Below, one piece after another: positions 30,061 to 41,199 of a stretch of 64,000 nucleotides of DNA (position 1 is its first letter; every line of letters begins with the position of its first letter). The notes beneath the pieces are model-generated. The model ran no database searches and had not been told where the DNA came from. It was given only the letters and a program-made list of their open reading frames with translations. This DNA comes from Ailurus styani. Its lineage: Eukaryota > Chordata > Mammalia > Carnivora > Ailuridae. Both the position numbers and the translations under genes were made by a program. The DNA is taken from NCBI GenBank assembly GCA_002007465.1, contig LNAC01000378.1:502691-566690 (forward strand), in the 5' to 3' direction.

Positions 30061-30800
30061 GGACATATAATACTGTGTTAGTTTCAGGGGTATGCTTATA
30101 TCACTTTTTTATTTTTTTATTTTATTTTTTATTTATTCGACAGAGAGAGAGAGATCACAAGTAGGCAGAGAGGCAGGCAGAGGGAGGAGGAGGCAGGCTC
30201 CCTGCTGAGCAGAGAGCCCAATGCGGGGCTCTATCCCAGGACCCTGAGATCATGACCTGAGCCGAAGGCAGAGGCTTTAACCCACTGAGTCACCCAGGTG
30301 CCCACTTATATCACTCTTGATGCCTCTCTGACCCTTTTCAAAATACCAGGTATATTTTTACGCGGTTGTAATCACTGGGCACATGATGTTCCACGTTCCT
30401 GCTTTTTCTAATCAACGTGGTTTCGTGCAGACATTGCCATGCATGGAAGCAAACCACCTGTGGGATGCTCTTCTGGCCATGCTGTGTACCCACCGAGGGG
30501 ATCTGCTGTTCTTGGCTTGGCCACGCTCCTTACCGTTGGGCATTCGGGTTGTCTCCAATTTTCCCCTATTCTAAATGGCTTTGCCATTAAATAGCTTTAT
30601 CAGATTAGGTTTTGTCTTTTGGAAGATTTCCTTGGGATATGGCCCCATAAGTGAGATTAGCAGGTTAAATGGTAGGTATGGTTTTTGAGTTCCTGTATAA
30701 ACCTTTGTACCAGTCAGCAGCTCCTGACCAAATCTTCTGCCTACATGGGCACTCAGCATGTCCAGTTGAGTCAATCTGTTCTCATGCCTTTCATAAGTGA
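30061..30800 (-). mobile_element. L1 3' UTR segment, antisense, with a SINE
   Basis: 'TACTGTGTTAGTTTCAGGGG' lies left of the SINE. To its right are 'GGGCATTCGGGTTGTCTCCA', 'ATTAAATAGCTTTATCAGAT', 'GGATATGGCCCCATAAGTGA' and 'TTGTACCAGTCAGCAGCTCC'. The right-hand motifs are reverse-strand L1 landmarks, like those at 16231-17065. Confidence 0.65.
30109..30304 (-). mobile_element. CAN-SINE, antisense (young subfamily)
   Basis: 'ATCACAAGTAGGCAGAGAGG', 'CAGGCAGAGGGAGGAGGAGG' and 'GAGTCACCCAGGTGCCC' identify it. Flanks 'CTTATATCACTTTT' (30095-30108) and 'CTTATATCACTCTT' (30305-30318) are its target duplication. Confidence 0.95.
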
Positions 30801-31739
30801 AACATTGTTATTGACAGGGGCCACACAATGGCTGAGTCTCAGGCGCCTTTGGGCATGGCTGGCCAAGTGCTGGCAAGCACGGTCTTCACCCGACAGTGCA
30901 CCGTTTATACAAAATGTTTAAATTGCAGACACAATTATTTACATGCTGAGTTCCATACCTTCAGAAGGGCTCAAGCTGTCAGCATAATATATCTCATTAC
31001 AACCAGCACTGGGCATGGAACGGATTATTTTTCAAGGCTGTGAGTGCAAAACATCAATTAGTCATAAGAGAGAACAGTTAGCTGGCATGCGTTCGAGATT
31101 TTGCACCTTTGGGAGGGAGGGGAAATGCATTTAGTTAATCTTTTATAGCTGAATCAAATGAAAAAGGAGACAACAAAACCACTCAATTTAGGTTAGTTGA
31201 TTCTTTAATCAGCTTCTCCATTAACTGCAGATGCACACAGCAAGCAGGGAACGGAGACGGCCCCGGGAAGGTGGTCTTTTCAATATGCCTGCGATATTCA
31301 CGAGGAGAATTACCACACTTGGGCAGGAGGCTACAGAAATCAATATCAGCTTTCTCGGTCTTCAACCTGAGAGCTGCCACTGCCCTGGAAAAACTCCCTC
31401 TCCTTGTGTCACTTCTGATTTGTCTCCTGGAACCAGGGAAAAGGCTAGATTCGACAAACGGAGCCCCTACCAAGTGTGGGTGCTCCTGTAGAAGAATGAG
31501 AGTACCGAGTGGCTTGGACTTTTGAGAAAGGTAGGAAATGTGAATTATGAACTGGGTATCACACGATGCCACGGAATCGTCATTAATTCTATTAGCTCTG
31601 AAAAGAGCCTCCTGGTTATGTTCAGAAAATGCCCATATACTTTCTAAAAGGTATTCTGCAGTGCACAGGGGTTAAATGACACAATTCTGGCATTTGCTTT
31701 AACAGAATGGAGCCCAAGGCAGGGAGGAAGAGATAAAGC
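30801..31739. other. Unique sequence, no gene recognised
   Basis: Overlapping frames at 31183-31572 (minus, 129 codons) and 31231-31525 (plus, two frames) share the same bases and show no recognisable domain. No repeat family was recognised. Confidence 0.45.
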
Positions 31740-31860
31740 AGGTATGCAAAATCCTAACTACGGATGGAGCCAGGTGAGGGATCAATGGGGCTTCACGGCC
31801 CTATTTTATACACTTCCGTATCTTTCAAAAACAATAAAACAAGTAAATAAAAAAAATAGC
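31740..31860 (+). mobile_element. Possible L1 3' tail
   Basis: 'ACTTCCGTATCTTTCAAAAA' and 'CAATAAAACAAGTAAATAAA' resemble the end of an old L1 with an A-rich tail. The upstream part is unclear. Confidence 0.4.
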
Positions 31861-33446
31861 GTTTTCAAAGGAGTGGCTTCATTTGAATGCAGGTATGTTT
31901 CTCGTATTGGATCACAGGATGTTAGAGGCAGAGCCTCTGGGATGGCTAGTGGAAAAAATGAAAGACCAGCAACCTCACGGTTCTCAAAACTCCCTATTAG
32001 AGATACACAGGCGCAGTCCATGTGGGAATCACCGTGTGACATTTCAGTATTGATGGCAGTGGAGTGGGGTAGGAAACGGCAAGGTTTTGCTACATGAAGG
32101 ACAACACCCGAGACGGGATAGAGACACCGAGGCCGGTTAGACGTGGAGGCAAAGAGTAGCTCCGGCTGGATCCTCACTTTTGCAACTGTGAAACCGCGGG
32201 GTAATTAATCGGAAAGATAGCCTCATTTAATGAGTATATTTATATATATAACGGAGCAGTTCTTCACTTTGGCAAGAAACTGACAGAAGAGTGACAAGTT
32301 AAAACCCCTCCAGGGGACATCAAGTACATTACTGGGGATCCTTTATAAAATTTATTGTCTCCCCTTGGATTTCGAAGAGCGCTTTTTTTTTTTTTTTTGT
32401 AAAAGACAGTGTAGCTTAGTTTACCCAGCCACAGTCCTCTGGAGTCTACGGATGGATTATCAGGTGAGCCTGTTGCAGGATCTTTTTCCCCCTGAGATGA
32501 CTCCCTACACACCCTATACAACTTCTCAACTGGGAGGGGTCCCCTCTGCATAAGAGATGGTGCCCCGGGTTGTGCAGAATGAATCCTGACCGCCGGGCAT
32601 CTACAAAGTAAGCATGCATCTCTAAGAAGAAAGGGACCTGGAGTTGGGCTATAATGGATTTTTTTTTCCAGGGCTACCTGTACGGACCTGGCAGGAGAGT
32701 CAAATGAAGTCTTTCCTCAACAAACTCCTAAGACTGGGTAGGCAGGGGAGAAAAAAAGGCAGATCCTTGGGACCACGGCTGATGTCAAGGGTCACTTCTA
32801 AAAACTGCAAACCAAGAAGCCCCTGAACTTGATACAGAACTGGGGAACTTGAAGCATTTTTCTTGGGCGCATTAAAGAAAGCTTGCATCTGTGTCTAGAT
32901 GTGAATATGATCTTCAGGTTTTGGTAAATCACTGCCACCTTGCCAAGTGATCGAAAGGATCGATCTGGCATTGACTGCAGTGAACACAGGCGTGATCCAG
33001 TCAATGCCTTCCGAGAGCACCTGAAGCTGCTGGGAGCCGGCCACTACCAGGTGCAGAAGTGCCTGTCGTTCCAGAGCTGATGTCTTCCAGCAATGTTGGC
33101 TCTGATGTCTGGGTTTGTAAATTAAACCAGATTGCCCTCAACAACCTCTGCTATAAAGTTATAGCAGCTTTCATGAGGATTCTCTGCTCACAAAGAAGTA
33201 ATACGAATCACATTTGAGAATGTAAGAAGTTGGGGGTTTTCCCACAATAAAAAAACAATGCAACCAGACTTCAAAAATCACACATTGGAAGATGACTTGT
33301 ACTTTTAAAGTAAATGCTTAGAAACGCTGTCCCGATGGACATCTGAAGAAGGAGCCATGTCCACCGTCTGTTGCCTTAGTTGTTAAATGTATTCCATTGC
33401 TCACCTCTTCCTGAGTAAATATTTTCATTGAAAACTCAAGCATTTA
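31861..33446. other. Unique sequence (about 1.6 kb), no gene recognised
   Basis: No mobile element was recognised except simple T-runs (32382-32398). Frames on both strands overlap. A short perfect inverted repeat at 32967-33008 is listed separately. Confidence 0.45.
32967..33008. repeat. 11-bp perfect inverted repeat
   Basis: Arm 'GGCATTGACTG' (32967-32977) is followed after 20 bases by 'CAGTCAATGCC' (32998-33008). It could form an 11-bp stem. No tRNA or miRNA precursor features are visible around it. Confidence 0.7.
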
Positions 33447-33647
33447 GGGTGCCTGGGTGGCTCAGTGGGTTAAGCCTCTGCCTTCGGCTCAGGTCATGGT
33501 CTCAGGGTCCTGGGATCGAGTCCCGCATCAGGCTCTCTGCTCAGCAGACAGCCTGCTTCCCCCCTCTCTCTCTGTCTGCCTCTCTGCCTACTTGTGATCT
33601 CTCTCTCTCTGTCAAATAAATAAATAAAAACTTTCAAAAAAAAAAAA
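33447..33647 (+). mobile_element. CAN-SINE, full-length (young subfamily)
   Basis: The head 'GGGTGCCTGGGTGGCTCAGT' with 'GGGTTAAGCCTCTGCC', and 'CTGCCTACTTGTGATCTC' before the AAATA tail and A12, mark the young form. Flanks 'GAAAACTCAAGCATTTA' (33430-33446) and 'GAAAGCTCAAGCATTTA' (33648-33664) differ at one base. Confidence 0.96.
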
Positions 33648-33664
33648 GAAAGCTCAAGCATTTA

Positions 33665-35649
33665 GCTGCCCCTTCTGGAAAGGGGTTTATCTTATAGGAA
33701 AATCCTTCAACTGTTTATGTCATGGCCCCATTCAAGGCTGCCAGTAGTTGCCATGTTTGCTCAATGCCCTCTTAAGTTCAGTAGGGAGAATACACCTTAT
33801 CTTTCCGAGTAGTTGAGGCATCAAATGCTGGCTGAAGGATCATCACTGTACTTTGTTCCTTCTGTAGCTATATTCCATCCAATGAGTTGTGTGTGAGATC
33901 CACCCATATTTGGAAGCTACCCATGGCCATTCTGACAATTAAATTTTTCTTAATTTTTTCTCTCCACCCTGCCCCCCACGTGTGAGGGATCACCTTACCA
34001 GTAGACACCTTTTTCATATAGCTATTTCTGAATAATAATAGAATTTAAGGCTTTAGACACTTAGAATAGCAGAATGTCACATGTCGCGCAAAGAACCATG
34101 TAAAACTCTTCAAGGTTCCTTCTCCGATTGCAAGTGGACACAATGACCTTCACCCCCCCCAGCCTCTGCCCCCAGGCTATATATTTCTTGGAAGTTTCCA
34201 ACATAGCTGAAAGAGCTTTTAATAGGTTGCTCTGTTTAAAACATATATTAACAACTATATTTCAGCTTAAAGAAAATACTGAACCAATAAAATGGAAATG
34301 AAGGTACCAGTGTCACATTACCCATTGCTCTGAAGGGTGCATTGGACTGAACATTGTATGGAGGCTGGTCAGCAATCCTCTAAGTTCACTCTCCCATTTG
34401 CTTCTTGAAAGTCTGAGCTCTGAAAAATTACATAAAATCAATCAATGAGCAATAATAATCACAACCTAAACGATATCCTCAAAGATGTCAACAACGCAAA
34501 CAGGCCTTCTTCAGAGGAAACCTCTTTATTTGTAAAAGGTGACGTTTTTCAAGTCAGAATGTTTTCAAAGTCTAACATGAGCTTTATCTGGGTCTACGTA
34601 ATGCGAAGCAAACAGATTAGAATGGAAAAATATGTATTTGTTAGCTACGCAAGAAGAAACATTTGCCAATACCCATAGCATCGACTGTTCCAGTCAATTG
34701 GAGAAAGAGCCAATGTTACATGCACCAATGTGCCAACTATTTGATAATAACCCAGATTTAATTTCCCTCTAAATTAACACGATATTCATTAATCTGACAG
34801 TGTCTCTATTGCTGCTTCCCAATGAAAACACATATGCAGGAGATTTCTGGCTGCATTTTAAATGGAAACCTGCAGCATATTAGAATCAATCATTTGTCTA
34901 ATGTTGGTAAATTCGTTGTTTTTCTTCTATTTCAAAATTTTTCCTCTACTTATAGCCCGGCTTTTCACTGTGAGTCTGCAGGCACATTGTTAATAAATGC
35001 CTTTGCAAATATGATTATGCAAAGAACAAATGAATATTGATTAAACTGAATAATGCATCATTTTCTAGGATAAGTATATTAAATTAACTCTCAGTGAACA
35101 AACAGCATGAATTAAACTAGTTAATTTTTTGAAGCTGTAACTAGCTTATTTTGCATTGCTCTGAACGTTCAGACAAATTTGGAACGGTACTTGCACTATT
35201 TTTCTCTTCGTTTCAACTGCGTGTGTTAAAAATGTGTATAAGTAATATTCCTTAAAGGAACGCTGGAAAGTGCAGAAGTGTTGGAGAAAGAAAAGAGAAC
35301 AGCCGTCACCTCATCACCCTGACGTGACCATCGGGAGTGCTTTCTAGTGTCATTGTGGATGGCACTGCATTTTTTTTTTAACATTTACTCCTTTTCTGCA
35401 TGATGATGGAAACTTTAAAATCTGGTCTGTTTCCCCTTGGCTTTTTTTGTGCAGATACAGACTCCTGAGCAAAATCAATCATATTAGGAAACAAATCAAT
35501 GACTTCATAGCTCCAAGCACGGGTTTTTAGGCTGATCTTATTTGAGACTAGTTATTCCAGCGAATTTAAGGAAGTCTCTTAAAGCGTTCATTTACAGCAA
35601 TAAGAAGTAAGATAAGGAATGGTTGGGGGCAGGGAGGAACTTGCCAGAT
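33665..35649. other. Repeat-free AT-rich unique stretch (about 2 kb)
   Basis: I recognise no mobile element or microsatellite in nearly 2 kb, the longest such stretch in the SINE-bearing part of the window. The DNA is AT-rich and of normal complexity. The short frames at 34445-34678 and 34822-35040 lack motifs. It is a candidate conserved noncoding region by composition and lack of insertions only. Confidence 0.45.
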
Positions 35650-35905
35650 GCTTTAGGGACAGGCATGGTAAGCATTCAAGAACTACTAACCATTAACAGG
35701 ATGTACCAGGTCCTTGGCGTGTGGTTTCCCATTTCACGGGCACACCAGTCCCGTGAAGTTAGTGATAATAGCATCCTGGTTTTCAAATGGGTAAACGGAG
35801 GCTCAGAGAATTTGAGTCGCCTGATGTCTGGCCTTGAGTTGGCCAGAGCCTAGGGGCGGTGGCACATTCTGAACTCAGATAGTCTGACCCTCGAGCCTGC
35901 GTTCA
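35650..35905 (-). mobile_element. MIR SINE, antisense
   Basis: 'TACCAGGTCCTTGGCGTG', 'GTGATAATAGCATCCTGGTT', 'TTCAAATGGGTAAACGGAGG', 'CTCAGAGAATTTGAGTCGCC' and 'GAACTCAGATAGTCTGACCC' follow reverse MIR in order. Confidence 0.85.
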
Positions 35906-36640
35906 GACCCGACGGCATCCATGCAGGTAGGAAGATGGCATTCTGTGAAGTGTTTCCAATGCCCCGAGCAAGATTCTCCGCCAGGGCCTCCAACCTTGGG
36001 ACGTGAACAGACCTTAGAGCCCAGGAGACCACAGAAGGGACTTTGAATGCATTATTGTCTCTCAAATCAGCCCTATTACTACTCCACCAGTGAATTCTGA
36101 ACCAGAATCAAATGCTACATTCTTCCTATACCTCCCAGTCTCGAGAAAAATCCTGCATGTGTCAGCTCGAGAAGATCCAAGCTCTGGCTCTCTGTGCGAC
36201 CCCCCAAGCCCTCGGCCCAAGCCCATGAACATCACAGTTCTCTGCCTCGGCTGACAGAAGCGTGGCCCAAGAAGTGTGGCCCGCTACTGGTAAGTGCTTC
36301 CCAAGCCGTCCAGAATGTCAGGGTACAGAACAGGAGGAACGGTGTTGTCTAAAGAGGTCTCTCTCTGGAGCAGGGCCACGGTCCCTTCTCTATCACACGT
36401 CCCACAGGGCCTGCAGTCAAGGAAGGACGCGTCTTGCCTCCGGGGAGAGGAAGAGAGGCCAGCTTCTGCTGCTGTAAGTGACTGTGGTTTCCACAGGCTT
36501 AAGGCAGACGGTGGGTGAGCTGGGCCTCCTGCTCACCAAGCTGAACCCAGCAGGCCAGACGCTCCCCCTGCGATGGTGATGGCGGAAGCATGGCCGCCTG
36601 CTCTCCTCTCTCCGCCCCCCACGCGCATCCACGCCCACCC
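35906..36640. other. Unique sequence, no gene recognised
   Basis: Overlapping frames at 36262-36518 (plus) and 36417-36743 (minus) have no recognised domain. The DNA is GC-richer than average. Confidence 0.5.
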
Positions 36641-36960
36641 AGCCGTCAGCCATCTTTCTCAAATGCAGGTCTGATCGGGAGCCACTTAAAACCTCTCCAT
36701 GTCTGCCTGTCGCACCTTTGCCCGGCCTTCGGGGCCCTGTCATTTTGTCCCCTTATAATCCATGGCTCCCCACCCGGGGTCTTTAACACGCCCTCCCCCC
36801 CCAGACACTTTCCTTCCCTTCTCCATCCCCCCACCTGCCCCCGGCCACTCTTACTTCTCTCTCTCTCTCTGTCTCTCTCTCTTTCTCTCTGTTCTACAGG
36901 CAGATACCACGGCCTCCAAGAAGTCCTCCCTGATGTATCGCGTCACCACCGGGGACTAGA
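36641..36960 (+). mobile_element. LINE-2 (L2) fragment, sense, with (CT)n
   Basis: 'GCAGGTCTGATCGGGAGCCA' and 'CTTAAAACCTCTCCATGTC' match the L2 'AAACCCTCCAATGG' block. After a (CT)n tract at 36856-36893, 'CACGGCCTCCAAGAAGTCCT' matches the 'CACCTCCTCCAGGAAGCCTT' block. The CT tract plus 'CTACAG' mimics a splice acceptor, but the following bases are L2. Confidence 0.7.
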
Positions 36961-36964
36961 CCAG

Positions 36965-37400
36965 AGTTCCCTGTTAGCCTGCCCTTCTTCCAGGCACTTC
37001 TCAGAAGCTGAAGGAGGGCACAGACCTGGTGTGCAATTCCACGTAGGGAAAGGCAGAGAGATGAGGGGTAGGGTCAGAGGTTAGGTAAGCGACGGGGCGG
37101 TTGGGGGGGGCAGGGGGTAAGAGATGAAAGGGGTGTCCTTCCAGGTGGAAGGGGCCGCAGGAACAAAGGCTTGGAGGTGGACACTGGAAGGTGGGTGTGA
37201 GGGTCTGTGCAGAGCCCAGAGCCTGAGGACAGAGGCTGTGCTGTGTAAGTATGGACCTGTGTGCCGTGTCTGTTTTTTCCGAGATCAATTATGGGTTTTT
37301 GGAGATCGATGGTTTTAATCAACATCTCAGAAGGATTCAAGAGGAGGGACGTGTGGAGACAGAATTTCAGGGGGTCCACAGACTGCCTTCAACCACACCA
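36965..37400 (-). mobile_element. Probable LINE-2 fragment, antisense
   Basis: 'GTGTCCTTCCAGGTGGAAGG' and 'CGCAGGAACAAAGGCTTGGA' resemble reverse L2 ('GCATTCCAGGCAGAGGGAAC / GCAAAGGCCCTGAGG'). A long G-rich patch ('GTTGGGGGGGGCAGGGGG') lies at about 37099-37116. Confidence 0.45.
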
Positions 37401-37519
37401 CGGGCCCCAGGTAAGATGTTCCTTTGGAGCCCCGCGTTGCTACCAGCAGCCGACTGTGTCAGCCTCGGCGGCGGTGAGGACAGGGGTCGGGCTGTTGTCG
37501 TCCATGATCTAATCCCTCA

Positions 37520-38170
37520 AACAGACACATCCCATTTAACGTGGCCTACACTGAACTCCGGCTTTCGACACCACCCCCTACCCAGCGCCCCCGCCTCCTC
37601 CTTCTGGCTCCTCACCACTCCCCCACCCAACGGTCAGCGGGTCCAGAACCCATCCTCTGAGCAATGTCCTCTCCCGTCAGAACAACTTCCTCTGAGGACC
37701 AGTCTGCCGGCTTCTAGCCACACTCCACCCTCTGCTCCACGCCCCAGGCACTGGGAATAAAATTCAAACTCTACACTGGACTACAAGGCCCTCCCTATGT
37801 GGCCCCTGCCAATCTTGCCTGACTCTCCCCTCCTTCCATTCTCCCCACCTTGTTCACTACCCTCCAGTCACACTGGCCTCTGAACACTGTCTTCCCGGAG
37901 CTCGCCCGCCTTAGGGCCCGTGTGCTTGCTTCCTCCACCTGGGAACTTCCTCCTTGTCCATCAAAGAGGTCTTTCTTCTTTTATTGTCTTTCTAACATCT
38001 TCCTCTATGGGAAATTAACTTGTTAATGAATGTCTTTGCAAGTTAATTTGTTTTCGCTCTCCCTAGAAAGTGTGCTCGGAAGGCCTCTTGTTTTTGGTCT
38101 GTGCAGGCTCCTTCCCGTAGAACAAGCCTAGTGGTTCGTGGGTGTCCAATCAAGATTTGTTGAGTGAACA
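37520..38170 (+). mobile_element. LINE-2 (L2) 3' region, sense
   Basis: 'CACTGGACTACAAGGCCCTC', 'CACCTTGTTCACTACCCTCC', 'AGTCACACTGGCCTCTGAAC', 'CCACCTGGGAACTTCCTCC' and 'TCAAGATTTGTTGAGTGAAC' are consecutive L2 landmarks up to the 3' terminus. The 169-codon frame 37251-37760 overlaps it and is a shadow. Confidence 0.82.
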
Positions 38171-38249
38171 AATACACTTTGAAACACTGAAAATACATTA
38201 GAAAGAAATACATTCTGTTGGGCTCCTGAAAGGTGAAGACCTTTGACAG

Positions 38250-38385
38250 GGTCTTGGAGCACGTCCGCGAACCTCTCCAGGTTCCAACTGCTTCCTCTGT
38301 AAAGTGGGGTTAATCGTAATTGTTCTTCCCAATGGGGATGGAAGGAGATTAAAAGCAGATCCCAATCCTCGCTGTGCTGCCTTCT
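38250..38385 (+). mobile_element. MIR fragment, sense
   Basis: 'CTTCCTCTGTAAAGTGGGGT', 'TAATCGTAATTGTTC' and 'GAAGGAGATTAAAAGCAG' match the MIR core ('CATCTGTAAAATGGGGATAA'). Confidence 0.75.
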
Positions 38386-38699
38386 GGGAGAAGGGCGGCC
38401 CTGAGTACTGGGCACAGAGGCCTATCTCTGGCCGCTGGCTGTCACGGAAGGTAGCCTGGGGACATCAGAGTGGAGGACAAATGGAAGGGCACCTTCCAAA
38501 TAAGGCCACCACGAGCCAGTGGTCCTGAAGCCTGCTTTCCCAGTTGCCCCATCCTGCCCCGCAAGCCTCTTGTCTGCCAAGGGCCCTGGCACACTCTCTC
38601 TCCCTTCAGCGACGCTGGCGGCCATTTTCTCCTTGAGGAAGTAACCAGCTGCCTCTCCCCAGGCCCGTCCTCTGGGCAGAGGGAAGAATGACGACAGAA
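38386..38699. other. Unique sequence, no feature recognised
   Basis: Frames overlap on both strands without domains. Confidence 0.5.
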
Positions 38700-38890
38700 A
38701 CACTGGTATTTCCCAGTCTACAGGGTGCTTTCTAGGTCCGCCATCTTGTTTGACCATTCCTCAAACCCTTCAAGGTCGGCTTATTGCCGTTTTTTGAAGA
38801 GGAAGCTGAGGCTCTGACAGGCCCTGTGACACTCCCAAGGTCACAAAGGTTAAAAGGAGTCTGGCCGGCATCCCCTGGGCCTGCCTACAT
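38700..38890 (-). mobile_element. MIR fragment, antisense
   Basis: 'TTTGAAGAGGAAGCTGAGGC', 'TCTGACAGGCCCTGTGAC' and 'CTCCCAAGGTCACAAAGGTT' follow reverse MIR. Confidence 0.78.
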
Positions 38891-39341
38891 ACTTTGCTTA
38901 AGATGGCACTGGGATTCCTGAGCGCTGCAGCGTGGGGCTCCTGAGGTGGAATTCTGGTCAGGCGGCTCACCTGCCCCTCCAGACACTCCCTTCTGCCACT
39001 CCCCGTGCAAGTGGGCTGCAAAGTGCCGGGGCCTCAGTAGGCTCACTGGCAAAGACAACTCTGGGCTGCTGGCCGCAGCCGGCTTGAGCTAGGACAGGTC
39101 CAGACTGATGCGTGTGTTTCTTTGGAGGCCTCTTAACATATTTTAAATGCAATAAAATAAAGCAGCATTTCTAGAAAATTGCCCTAAGCCATGCATTTTG
39201 TGGTTTCAGCTTTTGGGGTGGCTGCCAAGGCCATGACAAATGTGGTCCCCAGCCGGAGGCCTGGCCGGGGGCTGTCCCGGCGAAGTTGCACAAGGGCGTG
39301 CAAACAGTACTATAGACAGAGATAAGTAAGCTTAGCAAAGA
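38891..39341. other. Unique GC-rich sequence
   Basis: No repeat or exon was recognised. An AATAAAATAAA motif at about 39151-39161 is not accompanied by any transcript evidence. Confidence 0.5.
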
Positions 39342-39400
39342 GAGTGTGTGTGCGTGCGCACGTGTGAGCACACGTGCATGTGTGTGCACATGTGTGTTTA
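39342..39400. repeat. Imperfect (GT)n/(GC)n tract
   Basis: Alternating GTGTGTGTGC, GTGAGCACAC and CATGTGTG units are simple sequence. The plus and minus frames across it are artefacts. Confidence 0.9.
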
Positions 39401-39414
39401 AAGTCTCCACTTTA

Positions 39415-39465
39415 GGGGCGTCTGGGTGGTACAGTCGGTCAGGTGTCCAACTCTTGCCTGCGGCC
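39415..39465 (+). mobile_element. CAN-SINE 5' head fragment
   Basis: 'GGGGCGTCTGGGTGGTACAG', 'TCGGTCAGGTGTCCAACTC' is the tRNA-like head only. The rest is replaced by L2, again pointing to a deletion. Confidence 0.85.
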
Positions 39466-39775
39466 TCACTCTCTAGGCCTCCTGAGCCTCACGACAACTC
39501 AGCTACCCTTTTACCTGGCTGGCTTCCCCTCATTGCTTCAAGGTCACTCCTTGGGATAGCCTTCAGAGCCTTCTTTACCCTCCCTAATTCTTACCCAGAC
39601 TGTGCTTCCAGAAGCCTGTGTTTCTCCCACTCAGGACTGTCACTGTCCCACCGCTTGGCAATTTCCTGGCCTGGACAGTGAGTTCTTTGAAGGCGTCTGT
39701 CCTTTTTCCTGCTTCTGGTGCCCAGCACAGACAGCATTGTCAGTAAATAGCCATTCACTGAATGCACAAATGAAT
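39466..39775 (+). mobile_element. LINE-2 (L2) 3' end, sense
   Basis: 'GCTTCAAGGTCACTCCTTGG', 'CTTCTTTACCCTCCCTAATT', 'GACAGTGAGTTCTTTGAAGG', 'GGTGCCCAGCACAGACAGCA' and 'ACTGAATGCACAAATG' fit the L2 3' UTR down to its terminus. Confidence 0.82.
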
Positions 39776-40544
39776 ATAGGAATACAAAGCCATCGTGGAA
39801 TATTTCACAAGCACGGAGTTCTGAGAAAAGCCACTGAATGCAGGGTTGTATTTCCTTAGCACTGATCACTCGTGGAATTCTGGTTACTTGTCTCACACCT
39901 CCAACCCCCGACTCCGAATGCCGTGATCAGGGATTTCCTTCACCTTGTTTTCTGTTTTCCCTTCCTATTTTGTCATTGAATTCAGTGTCTCCGAAGCCTG
40001 CTGACATCTCACACCTGGAATTGGACAATCTCTGTTTTCATCCAGCACACAGGTTTAATCTCAGTCCCCGTGAATGATTTCAGAAGGCCGCACTCCAAGG
40101 ATGGATTGGAGAAGAAACCGACAGTTTGGCCCAGGGAACAAATAAAAAATGTAGCTGATGGTAGCATCTACCTCACAGAGGCAAAATACCGGCAAATTCA
40201 AGTAACACAGGTAAATACCTTGGCTCACAGTCTACACTCTCCATGAAGTTAGTTGTTATTGCCTTCTAGAAAATGCTGATGGTACACTTTTTGCAGTGGG
40301 GCTAGGGGGCTTGGCTTGGAGGTCTCTGAGGGTAGGCTTCATGTTTCAACTACTGCCTGCCCCACATTCTGCTGAGGGGAGAAAGCCTGAATTGCATTGG
40401 AGATTCGAGAATAGCCAGAGAAGAAAGATTTGTAAAACCTTACTGAAACATAGGAGTCCACAGGGCCATAGTTAAGTAAGTAAATAAATAAATGGGGAGA
40501 AGGAAAAGCTTTTTCCTTACAGAAAAAAGAAAACTGACTAATAA
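39776..40544. other. Unique sequence, no gene recognised
   Basis: No mobile element was recognised. 40478-40492 contains an (AAGT)/(AAAT) patch. Confidence 0.5.
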
Positions 40545-41195
40545 ATGTTTAAGGGGTGATTGAATTAGAAAATCACCATTTGGCAACCATCACAGTAATA
40601 ATTAATTCGGCCAAGAAACATCAATGGATGCTAAAATTAATGGGTGAAAGTTTTATGAGGAAGGGGATATTGACATAGTCTCAGAGTACCTCCCCTCCCC
40701 ACAGAATACTTATTAATTACAAAGGGAATAACTTTCCAGTGGAGAAGGCTGGCAGATACTGCCACCTTAATGAAGTGATCAAAGTGAACATCATTAGTAA
40801 TGGGACAAATTGAAATCACGGGCCACCTGATAGGATGCAGTGGGAAGGTAGCATCGCTTCTGTGCTGTTTCTGCGGAAGATGCATAACTTGAACTTCATC
40901 ACGAGGAAACATCAGACAAACCTAAATTAAGGGCCACTCTACAACAGACATGGCCCTCTACCCTTCAAAACGTCAAGATCATAAAAAGCAAGGAAAAGAC
41001 TGAGGCACGGTCCAGACCCAAGGAGACTGAGAAGAGGGGAAAATTAAATGTGCCCTGTGATCCCAGAGTTGGATCTTTTGTGATCTGAAGGACATTATTG
41101 GACATTATAAGGACATTATAAGGCCTCAGAGTAGAAACACCTATCGATACTGTTCTCGCAACTTTTCTGTGAGTCTGAAGTTCTCTGAAATGCGG
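40545..41195 (+). mobile_element. L1 3' end, sense
   Basis: 'CCTTAATGAAGTGATCAAAG', 'TGAACATCATTAGTAATGGG', 'CACCTGATAGGATGCAGTGG', 'AAACATCAGACAAACCTAAA' and 'TTCTCGCAACTTTTCTGTGA' are strongly conserved landmarks of an old L1 3' UTR. A local triplication of 'GGACATTAT' lies at 41090-41120. Confidence 0.85.
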
Positions 41196-41199
41196 GTTC

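Noticed and set aside
36590..37760. Two frames of 164 and 169 codons, and an apparent splice acceptor at 36899
   Set aside because: They overlay L2 fragments and a (CT)n tract.
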